Assembly (NCBI RefSeq): GCF_900230225.1
Contig: NZ_OCNH01000007.1
Span: forward strand, 1 to 64,000
Length of the DNA: 64,000 nucleotides
Source: Spirosoma fluviale
GTDB lineage: Bacteria; Bacteroidota; Bacteroidia; Cytophagales; Spirosomataceae
Direction: 5' to 3'
The notes under the pieces are model-generated. The model was not told the DNA's origin. It did no database searches and was given only the letters and a program-made list of their open reading frames with translations. Each line of letters opens with the position of its first letter. Position 1 is the stretch's first letter. A program made the translations under genes and the position numbers. Below are positions 46,634 through 55,129 of this stretch, one piece after another.

Positions 46634-48079
46634 ATGACTGACCCCTTACTCATCCTGGCCTTAGGCGTAATTATTGTCGTTGGCGGCATCATTGGCCTGA
46701 AACTTCACCCGTTTCTGGCGCTGTTGCTCGGCGCTTTCGTCGTGGCTTTTTTAACCCCGGCTTCCGCCATCGAACAATTTGCGCTGGCCAAAGGCACCGC
46801 TCCGGCGGCTGCGCTGGCCCTGTCAAAAAAAGGCATTGGCGAACGCATTGCCACCGAGTTTGGCAACACCTGCGGTAAAATAGGCATTCTCATTGCCATG
46901 GCCGCGATCATCGGCAAATGCATGCTGGAAAGCGGTGCCGCCGAACGGATCATCCGCTCGGTGCTGAGGCTCACGGGCATCGACAAAGCACCCATCGCGT
47001 TTCTGGTCAGCAGTTTCTTTCTGGGGATACCGGTCTTTTTCGACACCGTTATTTTCCTGATGATGCCGCTGGCCAAAGCCATGACCCTGCGGATTGGCAA
47101 AAATTACCTGTTGCTCGTTCTCTGCGTCATGGCCGGTGCCGCTATGGCCAACTCGCTGGTTCCACCCGCACCGGGGCCGTTATTTCTGGTCGGCGAAATG
47201 CACATTCCCATCGGGATGATGATGGTTGGCGGTACCATCGTTGGTCTGTTTACCATCACCGCCGGGTATTTCTTTGCACTTTGGGCGAACAAAAAATGGC
47301 CCATTCCTTTGCGGGATTCGCTGGATGCTCGGCTGGTCGACATCGAAGCCATTGCGGCTAAAGAAACCATTCATCTGCCGGGGCTGGGGTTATCGCTTTT
47401 ACCAGTGCTGATCCCACTCGTATTTATCTGCCTCGATACGGCTCTCACCGCTATGGCGACGCCCGGCACCCCACTGACGACCTCGCCGTTGGGGATGAAG
47501 CTGGTAAACCTGATCAAATTTTTCGGGGATAAGAACATCGCCATTGTAACCGGCGGCATCGCTGCCCTGCTTGTACTGGCCAAAGAGAAAAAAGGCAGCA
47601 AAGAAGGGCTATCCCCTTTCGTTCAGGCAGCGCTGCTGAGCGGGGGCGGTATCATTCTCATTACGGCTGCGGGGGGTGCGTTTGGCGGTATGCTCCAGCA
47701 AACGGGCATCAGCGCCCGCATCGCTGATATGACCAAAGAGTATCAGATGGCCCTGATTCCGATGGCGTTTTTCATCGCGGCCGTTGTCCGAACAGCGCAG
47801 GGATCGGCTACGGTGGCCCTGATCACGGCTTCGGGGATACTATCGGGGATGGCCAGCAACGCGAACCTCGAATTTCATCCGCTGTACCTTGGGCTGGCTA
47901 TTGGCTGCGGCTCGAAACTGGTGCCCTGGATGAACGATGCCGGGTTCTGGATCATCTGTAAGCTCAGCAACTTAACAGAGCAGGAAGCCCTGAAAACCAT
48001 CTCGCCCCTGCTGGTAGTCATGGGCCTGACCGGCCTTGTTATCATTCTCATCGGTGCCCAGTTGTTTCCGCTGGTGTAA
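46634..48079 (+). CDS. GntP-family gluconate/sugar-acid permease
   Basis: A 481-aa inner-membrane symporter with 12 to 14 membrane segments. Typical GntP stretches are GGIIGLKLHPFLALLLGA at the start, FFLGIPVFFDTVIFLMMPLA (~140) and PPAPGPLFLVGEM (~180). The family takes up gluconate and other hydroxy-acids with protons. In this operon, glucarate or a related aldarate is the likely cargo after passage through SusC. Confidence 0.95.
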   Translation: MTDPLLILALGVIIVVGGIIGLKLHPFLALLLGAFVVAFLTPASAIEQFALAKGTAPAAALALSKKGIGERIATEFGNTCGKIGILIAMAAIIGKCMLESGAAERIIRSVLRLTGIDKAPIAFLVSSFFLGIPVFFDTVIFLMMPLAKAMTLRIGKNYLLLVLCVMAGAAMANSLVPPAPGPLFLVGEMHIPIGMMMVGGTIVGLFTITAGYFFALWANKKWPIPLRDSLDARLVDIEAIAAKETIHLPGLGLSLLPVLIPLVFICLDTALTAMATPGTPLTTSPLGMKLVNLIKFFGDKNIAIVTGGIAALLVLAKEKKGSKEGLSPFVQAALLSGGGIILITAAGGAFGGMLQQTGISARIADMTKEYQMALIPMAFFIAAVVRTAQGSATVALITASGILSGMASNANLEFHPLYLGLAIGCGSKLVPWMNDAGFWIICKLSNLTEQEALKTISPLLVVMGLTGLVIILIGAQLFPLV

Positions 48080-48109
48080 AGTATCTGATCGTTGATTTAT
48101 GAAAATCAC

Positions 48110-48973
48110 ATGGAAAAAATAGGGTTTATCGGACTGGGTATCATGGGAAAGCCTATGGCCCTGAATCTACTCAAAGCGGAGTATTCGGTGGCTGTTCTGA
48201 GCCAGAGCAAAGCAGCCGACGCCCTGATAAGCGCGGGTGCGGAAGCTTTTCCGACAAGTAAGGAATTAGCGCAGACCTGCGACATCGTCATTACAATGCT
48301 GCCCGATTCGACGGATGTTGAACAAGTCGTGAGCGGGCCGGACGGTGTGCTGGCCGGTATCCGGACGGGCGCTCTGTTCATTGATATGTCGACTATTGCG
48401 CCCGCTACGGCCAAAATTATTTACGGGCAAATGCAGGAAAAAGGCATTGACGCGCTGGATGCGCCAGTTTCGGGCGGTCAGGTGGGAGCCGAAGCGGCCT
48501 CGCTCTCCATCATGGTTGGCGGCAGCGAAGCGGCTTTCAATCGGGCGTTGCCGGTGTTTCAGGTGATGGGCAAAAACATTGTGCATATCGGCGAGCCGGG
48601 GGCGGGTCAAACGACCAAAGCCTGCAACCAGATGATCGTGGGCATGACGATTCAGGCCGTTGCCGAAGCCTTTGCGCTGGCCCGGAAAGCCGGTGTCGAC
48701 CTGGAGAAAATGCGGGAGGTGCTGCTGGGTGGCTTCGCCCAGAGCCGCATCCTCGACCTGCATGGCAAACGGATGATCGAACGGAACTTCACGCCGGGTT
48801 TCAAGATCAAGTTACATCGGAAAGACATGAGCATCGCCCTACAGACCGGCCAGGCATTTTCCGTTCCGCTCAACGGTACGGCCTTGGTAGCCGGGCAGAT
48901 GCAGGCCGCCATCGAGCAGGGCAACGGCGACCTGGACCATAGTTCCCTGCTGCTGCTTTTGGAAAAAGAATAA
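48110..48973 (+). CDS. garR: 2-hydroxy-3-oxopropionate (tartronate semialdehyde) reductase
   Basis: A 287-aa beta-hydroxyacid dehydrogenase. The NAD(P) motif GFIGLGIMGKPMALNLL starts at residue 5. Substrate block DAPVSGGQVGAEAASLSIM and catalytic Lys in GQTTKACNQMIVG match the family. It reduces the aldolase product tartronate semialdehyde to D-glycerate. The glycerate kinase needed next is not in the window. ATG 48110 is preferred to a TTG six codons upstream. Confidence 0.93.
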   Translation: MEKIGFIGLGIMGKPMALNLLKAEYSVAVLSQSKAADALISAGAEAFPTSKELAQTCDIVITMLPDSTDVEQVVSGPDGVLAGIRTGALFIDMSTIAPATAKIIYGQMQEKGIDALDAPVSGGQVGAEAASLSIMVGGSEAAFNRALPVFQVMGKNIVHIGEPGAGQTTKACNQMIVGMTIQAVAEAFALARKAGVDLEKMREVLLGGFAQSRILDLHGKRMIERNFTPGFKIKLHRKDMSIALQTGQAFSVPLNGTALVAGQMQAAIEQGNGDLDHSSLLLLLEKE

Positions 48974-48993
48974 CCCCTTAAACCTTTACCACA

Positions 48994-50121
48994 ATGAAAC
49001 GTAAAAGCTTTATCAAAGCCCTGACGGCGGGTTCCGTGGGTGCTGCCACGTTCGGTGCCGAGTCGGTAACGGCTGGCCATACGGGTCAAAAACCCGAGCG
49101 TCCGAAAAAGGTATTAATGAAAGCGGGCTGCCAGTCGGGCGGTACGACCATTGAGAATCTGGAGTTCAAAGCCCGGCATGGTATTTTCAACATCGACGGT
49201 GGAGCACCTAAAACCATTGCCGGAAAAGGCTGGGACCTCGATGATTCCATGCGCAAACGGGACGCCTGTGAGAAGTACGGCATCAGCCTCGACGCCTATC
49301 ATTTTCCGCTGGCCTCTTCGGGCATCGACAAAGCCGAATACCCGAATATCATGCTGGGAAAAAGCCCCGAGCGGGATCGGGAAATTGAGATTCTCCAGCA
49401 GATGATTCAGGTGGCCGGAAAGACGGGCGTCAGGGTGCTGAACTACAACACAACCATACTTCCGGTGCTACGCACGGGCAAAACGGTCGACCCAAAACGC
49501 GGCAATGCCATTTACAGCACCTGGAATTACGAAGAAGCATTAAAGCAAAACGCGCCTAAAACCATTGCCGGTGACGTATCCATCGAGCAGATGTTCGAGC
49601 GCATTACCTACCTCCTCGACCGCATTCTGCCAGTAGCCAAAGAATACAAAGTAAAGCTGGCCAACCACATTGCCGATCCGCCAACGCCCATCGGCTACCG
49701 GGGTATCAGCCGCTGGAACAGCCCCGATGTGTTCAAGGGGATTCAGCGGTTTGCGAAGTTATACGACAGCGAATACCACGGCTTCAATTTCTGCATCGGC
49801 TCCATCGCCGAAGGGCTGAAAGACCCCAAAACCGAAATTATGCCGATCATCAAATGGGTAGGCGAGCGAAATCAGATTTTCAACGTTCATTTGCGGAACA
49901 TTAAAGGCGGCTGGAATAATTTTCAGGAAGTTTACCCCGACAACGGCGATATGAATTTCCTGCACGTGGTTCGTGCCCTGCGCGATGTTGGCTACTCCGG
50001 CATGGTTATGCCCGACCACGTACCACATCACGCCGACACAGCCGCCGATTTGCAGGCTTTTTCTTTCTGTTACGGCTACATAAAAGGGCTGTTGCAAACC
50101 GTCACCGACGAAGCACTCTAA
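48994..50121 (+). CDS. Exported mannonate-dehydratase-like TIM-barrel protein
   Basis: A 375-aa protein similar to UxuA. Metal and active-site blocks are LANHIADPPTP (His), NFCIGS (Cys), NVHLRNIKGG (His) and MPDHVPHH (Asp-His), matching HPDDPP, CFCTGS, VHLRS and RPDHGH in the true UxuA encoded at 62189. It has an N-terminal Tat-like signal (KRKSFIKALTAG, one Arg replaced by Lys), so it probably acts outside the cytoplasm. The substrate is uncertain: mannonate or another aldonate. Confidence 0.85.
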   Translation: MKRKSFIKALTAGSVGAATFGAESVTAGHTGQKPERPKKVLMKAGCQSGGTTIENLEFKARHGIFNIDGGAPKTIAGKGWDLDDSMRKRDACEKYGISLDAYHFPLASSGIDKAEYPNIMLGKSPERDREIEILQQMIQVAGKTGVRVLNYNTTILPVLRTGKTVDPKRGNAIYSTWNYEEALKQNAPKTIAGDVSIEQMFERITYLLDRILPVAKEYKVKLANHIADPPTPIGYRGISRWNSPDVFKGIQRFAKLYDSEYHGFNFCIGSIAEGLKDPKTEIMPIIKWVGERNQIFNVHLRNIKGGWNNFQEVYPDNGDMNFLHVVRALRDVGYSGMVMPDHVPHHADTAADLQAFSFCYGYIKGLLQTVTDEAL

Positions 50122-50135
50122 CGCGTTACTCAAAC

Positions 50136-51440
50136 ATGCATACCAGAACCGGCCCAAGAATTAACCAGATCATCATTACCCCCATTGCCATTGTCGACCC
50201 TCCCCTATTGAACGCGGCCGGGTTGCACGCTCCCTATGCCCTGCGAACCATTGTCGAGATCATTACGGACGACAACATTTCGGGGATCAGTGAAATACCG
50301 GGTACTGCCGCCATTGATGCCTCCCTGAACGAATCCAGAGAGCTGCTCATTGGCCGGGATGTCTTTCAACTCAACGAAATCAGGCAGGTGTTGATCAATC
50401 GGTTCGGGACGGAGAGTGCCGCCCAACGCGGGGAAGCGCCCTGGGATCAGCGGAAACTGGTGCATATTTTCAGTGCCATTGAGGTGGCCTGTCTCGACAT
50501 TATCGGAAAAGTAACGGGTCGTCCGGTTGTGGATTTGCTGGGTGGAAAAATGAGGGACAGGGTTCCATTTTCGGCCTATCTGTTCTACAAATACGAAGGC
50601 GCTGGCGGGCCGTTGGCGTTCGGTACGGACCCGGCCGCACAGGGATGGGCAGCCGCCCGGCAGGCCAGCGCCCTCAACCCCAGCGAAATTGTGGCGCAGG
50701 CCAAAGCGATGTGTGCGGAGTTCGGTTTCCAGTCCATCAAACTCAAGGGCGGGGTATTCGAACCGCAGCAGGAAGTCGACGCGATGTTTGCGTTATACGA
50801 GGCTTTTGGCCCCGACGTACCCCTGCGCGTGGACCCCAACGCCCTTTGGACCGTCGAAACTGCCATTAAGCACGGGCGGCAGATGGAGCCGATTCTCGAA
50901 TACCTGGAAGACCCGGTTCGGGGACAGAAAAACATGGCGGAAGTCAGAAAAGCGGTGAAAACGCCCCTGGCAACGAACATGTGTACGACTTCATTTGATG
51001 ATATTCCCGGCAGCATTGCCCTTGGTTCGGAAGACATTATTCTGAGCGATCACCATTTCTGGGGAGGACTACGGGCATCCATGACACTTTCGGGCATTTG
51101 TGAGACGTTCGGGCGGGGTCTGTCGATGCACTCCAACAGCCATTTGGGCATTTCGCTGGCCGCAATGGTTCATCTGGGTGCGGCCCTCCCGCAGGTGCCC
51201 TATGCGCTCGATACCCATTACCCCTGGCAATCCGATGAAATCATCACCGCTGGACGATTTACGTTCGAAGAAGGGGCCGTATTGGTACCGCAGGAACCGG
51301 GTCTTGGCGTCGAACTGGACCGGGAAGCGTTAGCCCGGCTGCACCAGAACTACCTGACTTGCGGGCTAACCAAACGGGACGACGAAATCGAAATGCAGAA
51401 AGTCCAGCCCGGCTGGAAATTCCAGTCGGTACGTTGGTAA
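50136..51440 (+). CDS. gudD: Glucarate dehydratase-like enolase-superfamily protein
   Basis: A 434-aa member of the enolase superfamily, mandelate racemase subgroup. The KxK base is in SIKLKGGV (~205), with metal ligands after it (RVDPNALW, EYLEDPV). LSDHHFWGGLRAS and HSNSHLGISLA give the catalytic His region in the C-terminal part. These blocks match glucarate dehydratase closely. It dehydrates D-glucarate to 5-dehydro-4-deoxy-D-glucarate, the substrate of the aldolase upstream. Last gene of the operon. Confidence 0.93.
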   Translation: MHTRTGPRINQIIITPIAIVDPPLLNAAGLHAPYALRTIVEIITDDNISGISEIPGTAAIDASLNESRELLIGRDVFQLNEIRQVLINRFGTESAAQRGEAPWDQRKLVHIFSAIEVACLDIIGKVTGRPVVDLLGGKMRDRVPFSAYLFYKYEGAGGPLAFGTDPAAQGWAAARQASALNPSEIVAQAKAMCAEFGFQSIKLKGGVFEPQQEVDAMFALYEAFGPDVPLRVDPNALWTVETAIKHGRQMEPILEYLEDPVRGQKNMAEVRKAVKTPLATNMCTTSFDDIPGSIALGSEDIILSDHHFWGGLRASMTLSGICETFGRGLSMHSNSHLGISLAAMVHLGAALPQVPYALDTHYPWQSDEIITAGRFTFEEGAVLVPQEPGLGVELDREALARLHQNYLTCGLTKRDDEIEMQKVQPGWKFQSVRW

Positions 51441-51441
51441 A

Positions 51442-51516
51442 GTTGTAGTACCGACCGTCCCGGTCGGGTGGAAAACAGTTGGATACACGCCCGACCGGGA
51501 CGGTCGGCACTACAAC
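51442..51516. repeat. Paired GC-rich palindromes after gudD
   Basis: A 29-base segment at 51442-51470 has an inverted copy ending at 51516 with two mismatches. Each copy contains its own palindrome, CCGACCGTCCCGGTCGG (51451-51467 and, inverted, 51491-51507). A third, degraded copy is at 53153-53165 beyond the IS. It may act as terminator for the gudD operon. Confidence 0.75.
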
Positions 51517-51576
51517 CTACGCTCGGACGCTCGGCATACTATGTGACTGTTAACAAGTGGTGTCAGGTCCTCAGAC

Positions 51577-53007
51577 CTACGGTATATACACATCTATTTT
51601 TGTAGTTTTGTTCATATGTATTTACCAGATCTTCGCTTAGAAAATGTGCTTAGCCAATTCACCCAACGAGTGGCCGCCAAACAGTCCCTGATTATGCGCC
51701 AGCTAGCCAATTGCCGTAAGGAAGAGATTCAATTTGGTCGATTTTTAGCCAATCCCCGTGTGAGTCGGGAGGCTTTGGAGAAGAATCTCTATGCACAGTG
51801 TGCCGCTGGTATTGATCCCCATAGCCACCTACTCTTGCTGGAAGATACCTCCCAACTTGCCTTTGGACTCCAGCGTAGTATTGACGGACTGGGTAAACTG
51901 GCCCAGGGCCTTAAGCAAGGATTTTATCTGCATCCGGTCTTAACCCTGGATGCCACCACAGGAGCCTGTCATGGTATTGCCGCAGTGGAATTTCGAAACC
52001 GACCCCAAGTCGAGGATGGCTTGACGGCCCAGCAACGAAAAGTGGCTCGTGATCAACTTTGCTTTGAAGACAAAGAGAGCTATCGCTGGCAAAGTAGCAT
52101 TGCCCAAGCCATCGACCAATTACCGACGACCACCAAAAAAACGGCCATCATGGATCGGGAAGGGGACATTTACGCCGTTATTGTGGGCTTACATAAGACC
52201 CTGGGCGTGGATTACCTGATTCGCAGCCGACTGGATCGGCTCTTAGTCAGCCCGCCCAAATTATACCCAACGATTCAGGCCTGGCCCCTGGCTTTAACCA
52301 TTGAGTTAGACTTACCCGCCACCGATGGGCGTAGCGCGCACCTGGCCCGTTTAGAGATCCGATTTGGGCAGGTGATGCTCAAAAAGTCGGCGAGTAAAAC
52401 CCGTCAGGCCTTACCCCCTAGTTACCCCAGTTGGGTGGTTTGGGTGCAAGAAGTCGCCCAAACGGTGGTCAATCAGGAATCACCCATTGAGTGGGTGTTG
52501 TTGACCTCCCACCAGATTCAAAGTGCTCAGCAAGCATTGGTCATTGTAGGTTATTACAAACAGCGGTGGAATGTGGAGCAAGTGTTTCGAGTGCTCAAAA
52601 CCAAGTGCTTCCGTTTCGAGTCGAGTCAGTTATCGACTTATGAAAAGCTTCGTAAGCTGATGCTGGTGGCTTTGTTGGGGTCGGTCAAGATCTTACAATT
52701 GATCCGCGCTCGGGAGGGCCATAGCCAGCAGGGCTTAGGGGTGGTCTTTAGTGGAGAGGAAGCTACGTTTCTAGCTGTGCTTAAGCCCAAGTTGGAAGGT
52801 CAAACCAGTAAGCAGCAGAATCCCCACCCAAAAGAGAGTTTAGCTTTTGGCGCTTGGCTAATTGCTCGGTTGGGGGGGTGGAGCGGTTATGAAAGCCAGC
52901 GTCCACCCGGCCCAATCGATTTCTTTACGGGTCTACAGCGATTCTACGACCAATGGCAAGGTTTTTTGCTGGCTCAAGCGTATCAAAAAGATGTGTATAT
53001 ACCGTAG
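51577..53007 (+). mobile_element. IS4-family insertion sequence, apparently complete
   Basis: A 1431-base element with perfect 19-bp terminal inverted repeats (CTACGGTATATACACATCT), encoding one transposase. The flanking direct repeat GTCCTCAGAC (51567-51576 and 53008-53017) is the likely 10-bp target duplication. Because the target was a palindrome, duplications of 8, 12 or 14 bp are also compatible. I prefer 10 because it keeps the transposase stop codon inside the element. Intact ends and frame suggest a recent insertion. Confidence 0.9.
51616..53007 (+). CDS. IS4-family transposase
   Basis: A 463-aa DDE transposase. The first Asp is in LLLEDTSQLAFG (~residue 78), the second in AIMDREGDIYAV (~178). 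The YREK signature YYKQRWNVEQVFRVLKTK (~315) supplies the catalytic Glu with exact Y-2-R-3-E-6-K spacing. The stop codon TAG is the last three bases of the element. A -7 element TATTTTTG (51595-51602) inside the left end is 14 bases before the ATG. No frameshift; probably active. Confidence 0.95.
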   Translation: MYLPDLRLENVLSQFTQRVAAKQSLIMRQLANCRKEEIQFGRFLANPRVSREALEKNLYAQCAAGIDPHSHLLLLEDTSQLAFGLQRSIDGLGKLAQGLKQGFYLHPVLTLDATTGACHGIAAVEFRNRPQVEDGLTAQQRKVARDQLCFEDKESYRWQSSIAQAIDQLPTTTKKTAIMDREGDIYAVIVGLHKTLGVDYLIRSRLDRLLVSPPKLYPTIQAWPLALTIELDLPATDGRSAHLARLEIRFGQVMLKKSASKTRQALPPSYPSWVVWVQEVAQTVVNQESPIEWVLLTSHQIQSAQQALVIVGYYKQRWNVEQVFRVLKTKCFRFESSQLSTYEKLRKLMLVALLGSVKILQLIRAREGHSQQGLGVVFSGEEATFLAVLKPKLEGQTSKQQNPHPKESLAFGAWLIARLGGWSGYESQRPPGPIDFFTGLQRFYDQWQGFLLAQAYQKDVYIP

Positions 53008-53165
53008 GTCCTCAGACCTGACACAGCAAGGTTTCTCAAAACCTTGTGGAAGCTTTAAGAAACTGCCCAATGTCGGGCCTGAGGACCCGACACCACGAGA
53101 ACTGTACCGGTCAGAGACCGGATAACGCCCAGACATAGTCATAGACTACGCCCAACCGACCGGGA
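53008..53165. repeat. Cluster of small hairpins right of the IS
   Basis: Successive palindromes: the right half of the IS target (GACCTGACAC at 53015-53024), CAAGGTTT / AAACCTTG with loop CTCA (53027-53046), TGTCGGG / CCCGACA (53071-53092, the CTCA loop on the other strand), CCGGTC / GACCGG (53107-53121), TAGTC / GACTA (53136-53148) and AACCG / CGGTT (53151-53167). No coding frame is supported. Confidence 0.75.
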
Positions 53166-53190
53166 CGGTTCGACGCATCGACGGTTGGTA

Positions 53191-53706
53191 CTACTTCAAC
53201 AACTCCAAATGATGCTGCGTGTGTATACTCGTGAAATAGAGCATTTCGCGCACCGATAGTTTGCCGAGTACGGGATGGGGAATGCAGTAGTCATCCAGTT
53301 CGTGTGTCGGCCAATATTCTACGGCACGAATCAGGTCCTCGTAAATACCTTCAAATCGCTTCACCATGTCGCCCCGCCCGATCTGAATATCTTCCGGGCG
53401 GGGCGACATGCCTGCGGGCGCTTTCACCCCCGTACCCAAAATGGTTTTGTAAGTCGACGCGATTTCGTCGTAGCCTTTGGGCAACGTTTCCGACCTTCCC
53501 CACTGCTTGAGTGCGTCACGAGAACCTGCCAGCAATCGCGCTACCGGACGGGCCGACAAAAACAAATGCTGCATAACCTCGACTACAGACCACTTCCCGT
53601 CCAACTGCACAGCAAACTGTTCATCGGAGAGCGTATCAGCCCATTTTATAAATTCTTGGCAATCCTCTCGTAATCGGTCCTGAATAGTAATTTCCTGTGC
53701 TTCCAT
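53191..53706 (-). CDS. DinB-like four-helix protein
   Basis: A 171-aa protein of the DinB/DUF664 fold. Possible metal-binding His residues are in VVEVMQHLFLS (~residue 48) and the late SIHTQHHLELLK. KWSVVEVMQHL is the usual first block. Bacteroidota carry many such proteins, thought to act as metal-dependent transferases with small thiols, but the specific role is unknown. Monocistronic; repeats flank it on both sides. Confidence 0.85.
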   Translation of the reverse strand: MEAQEITIQDRLREDCQEFIKWADTLSDEQFAVQLDGKWSVVEVMQHLFLSARPVARLLAGSRDALKQWGRSETLPKGYDEIASTYKTILGTGVKAPAGMSPRPEDIQIGRGDMVKRFEGIYEDLIRAVEYWPTHELDDYCIPHPVLGKLSVREMLYFTSIHTQHHLELLK

Positions 53707-53740
53707 AGGGTATTTTCAAATTGCGAAATGACCTGTTAAT

Positions 53741-53828
53741 GTACAACGGATTGGTAATCCGTTAGGCCGCTAGGCCAATTGGACATATTGTTAGCTTATC
53801 GGCTCAACGGATTGCTAATCCGTTGTAC
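53741..53828. repeat. Palindromic repeat pair with ACGGATT arms
   Basis: The 23-base segment 53741-53763 has an inverted copy at 53806-53828 with two mismatches. Each copy is itself a hairpin (ACGGATT / AATCCGT). Outer ends read GTACAACGG. It occupies the space between the divergent DinB and SplB genes. Confidence 0.75.
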
Positions 53829-53922
53829 AAAAATTACAATCCCTTGTCTTTCAATTAATTAAATACCAAACTAATTCCCCCTTCCGGGATTCATCCCACT
53901 CTATTATCTGTTATAAATACAG

Positions 53923-55122
53923 ATGGATGAGTCTATACAAAATACTCAATCTTACCCTTTCTACTCCGTTATGATACCTGAACTAACCGCAACATTAATT
54001 CCCGAACCGCTTACCAAGTCGGCCCGCCTTTGGATGCCGAAGCGGGTCATCTTCACAGCCGACGCCCTTAACGAACCCTTTGGTCAGGCGATGTACGAGC
54101 GAATTTCGGCGCTTGACCTGCCCATTGAGATTGCCAAAAATAATCGCATTACGGGCTTGCGGGGTGCCGACGAACGCGAGACGTATCGAAACGCCAAGAA
54201 CACGCTGGCAATCGTAAATGCGCCCCCCGGTGCGTTCAAACTCCAACCCATCCCCCCTTCCGCCGACTGGCAGATGAACCTGGCCGAAGGGTGTCCGGCT
54301 CACTGTCAATATTGTTATCTGGCGGGTAGTCTTTCCGGGCCGCCGGTAGTACGGGCCTACGCCAACCTGCCCAAAATGCTGGCTCATACCGCCACGTACG
54401 AAGGCACCTATCCTCCCAACCGAACCTGGCAGGGATCGACCACCGGCGTCAATAGCACGCACCGCCCAACCACCTTCGAGGTGAGTTGCTATACCGATGT
54501 TTTAGGCATCGAGCACCTGACTGGAAGTATGGCGGAGTGCATCCGGTATTACGGTACGCGGGAGATGGCAGAACTACGTTTTGTGACGAAGTACGACCAG
54601 ATTGACAGCTTGCTAAACCTGCCTCATAACGGCCACACCCGCGCTCGTGTCAGCCTCAACGCCGACGCCATTGCCCGTCGTCTCGAAGGGGGAACAGCCT
54701 CCGTTGAAGCCCGGCTACAGGGTATCCGCAAGCTGTCGATGCCGCAAGAGCTGGGTGGTGGCGGCTACCCTATCGGGCTGGTCATTGCACCTATCATGCC
54801 CATTCCGGGCTGGCGCGATCACTACACAGCCCTGCTCGACCGCATGGCCGAAGTGCTGGACTTTGCGCAGGGTGGCGAAGCGGTCGATATGAACGTTGAA
54901 TTCATCAGCCACCGCTTCACCCCCGGCTCCAAAGACATTCTGTTGCAGTGGTACCCCAACACCTCGCTCGATATGGACGAGGCAACGCGGTCACAGAAGC
55001 GGAACAAATTCGGGGGTACCAAGTATGTGTACCGTCCGGAAGAGATGAAGGAAATGAAAGCCTTTTTCTATGCCGAATGGACGAAACGTTTCCCCAAAGC
55101 CCCGATTCTATACTGGACCTGA
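53923..55122 (+). CDS. Spore photoproduct lyase-like radical SAM protein
   Basis: A 399-aa radical SAM enzyme very similar to SplB. The cluster motif CPAHCQYC (CX3CX2C) is at residues ~125-132. FEVSCYTDVLGIEHLTG (~185) includes the Cys equivalent to the hydrogen-donor Cys141 of the Bacillus enzyme. RFVTKYDQIDSLL, HNGHTRARVSLNADAI and VEFISHRFTPGSK match too. In spore formers it splits the thymine photoproduct back to thymines. Bacteroidota do not sporulate, so its job here is unclear. A second ATG at 53971 is a possible start. Confidence 0.92.
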   Translation: MDESIQNTQSYPFYSVMIPELTATLIPEPLTKSARLWMPKRVIFTADALNEPFGQAMYERISALDLPIEIAKNNRITGLRGADERETYRNAKNTLAIVNAPPGAFKLQPIPPSADWQMNLAEGCPAHCQYCYLAGSLSGPPVVRAYANLPKMLAHTATYEGTYPPNRTWQGSTTGVNSTHRPTTFEVSCYTDVLGIEHLTGSMAECIRYYGTREMAELRFVTKYDQIDSLLNLPHNGHTRARVSLNADAIARRLEGGTASVEARLQGIRKLSMPQELGGGGYPIGLVIAPIMPIPGWRDHYTALLDRMAEVLDFAQGGEAVDMNVEFISHRFTPGSKDILLQWYPNTSLDMDEATRSQKRNKFGGTKYVYRPEEMKEMKAFFYAEWTKRFPKAPILYWT

Positions 55123-55129
55123 TTATTGA

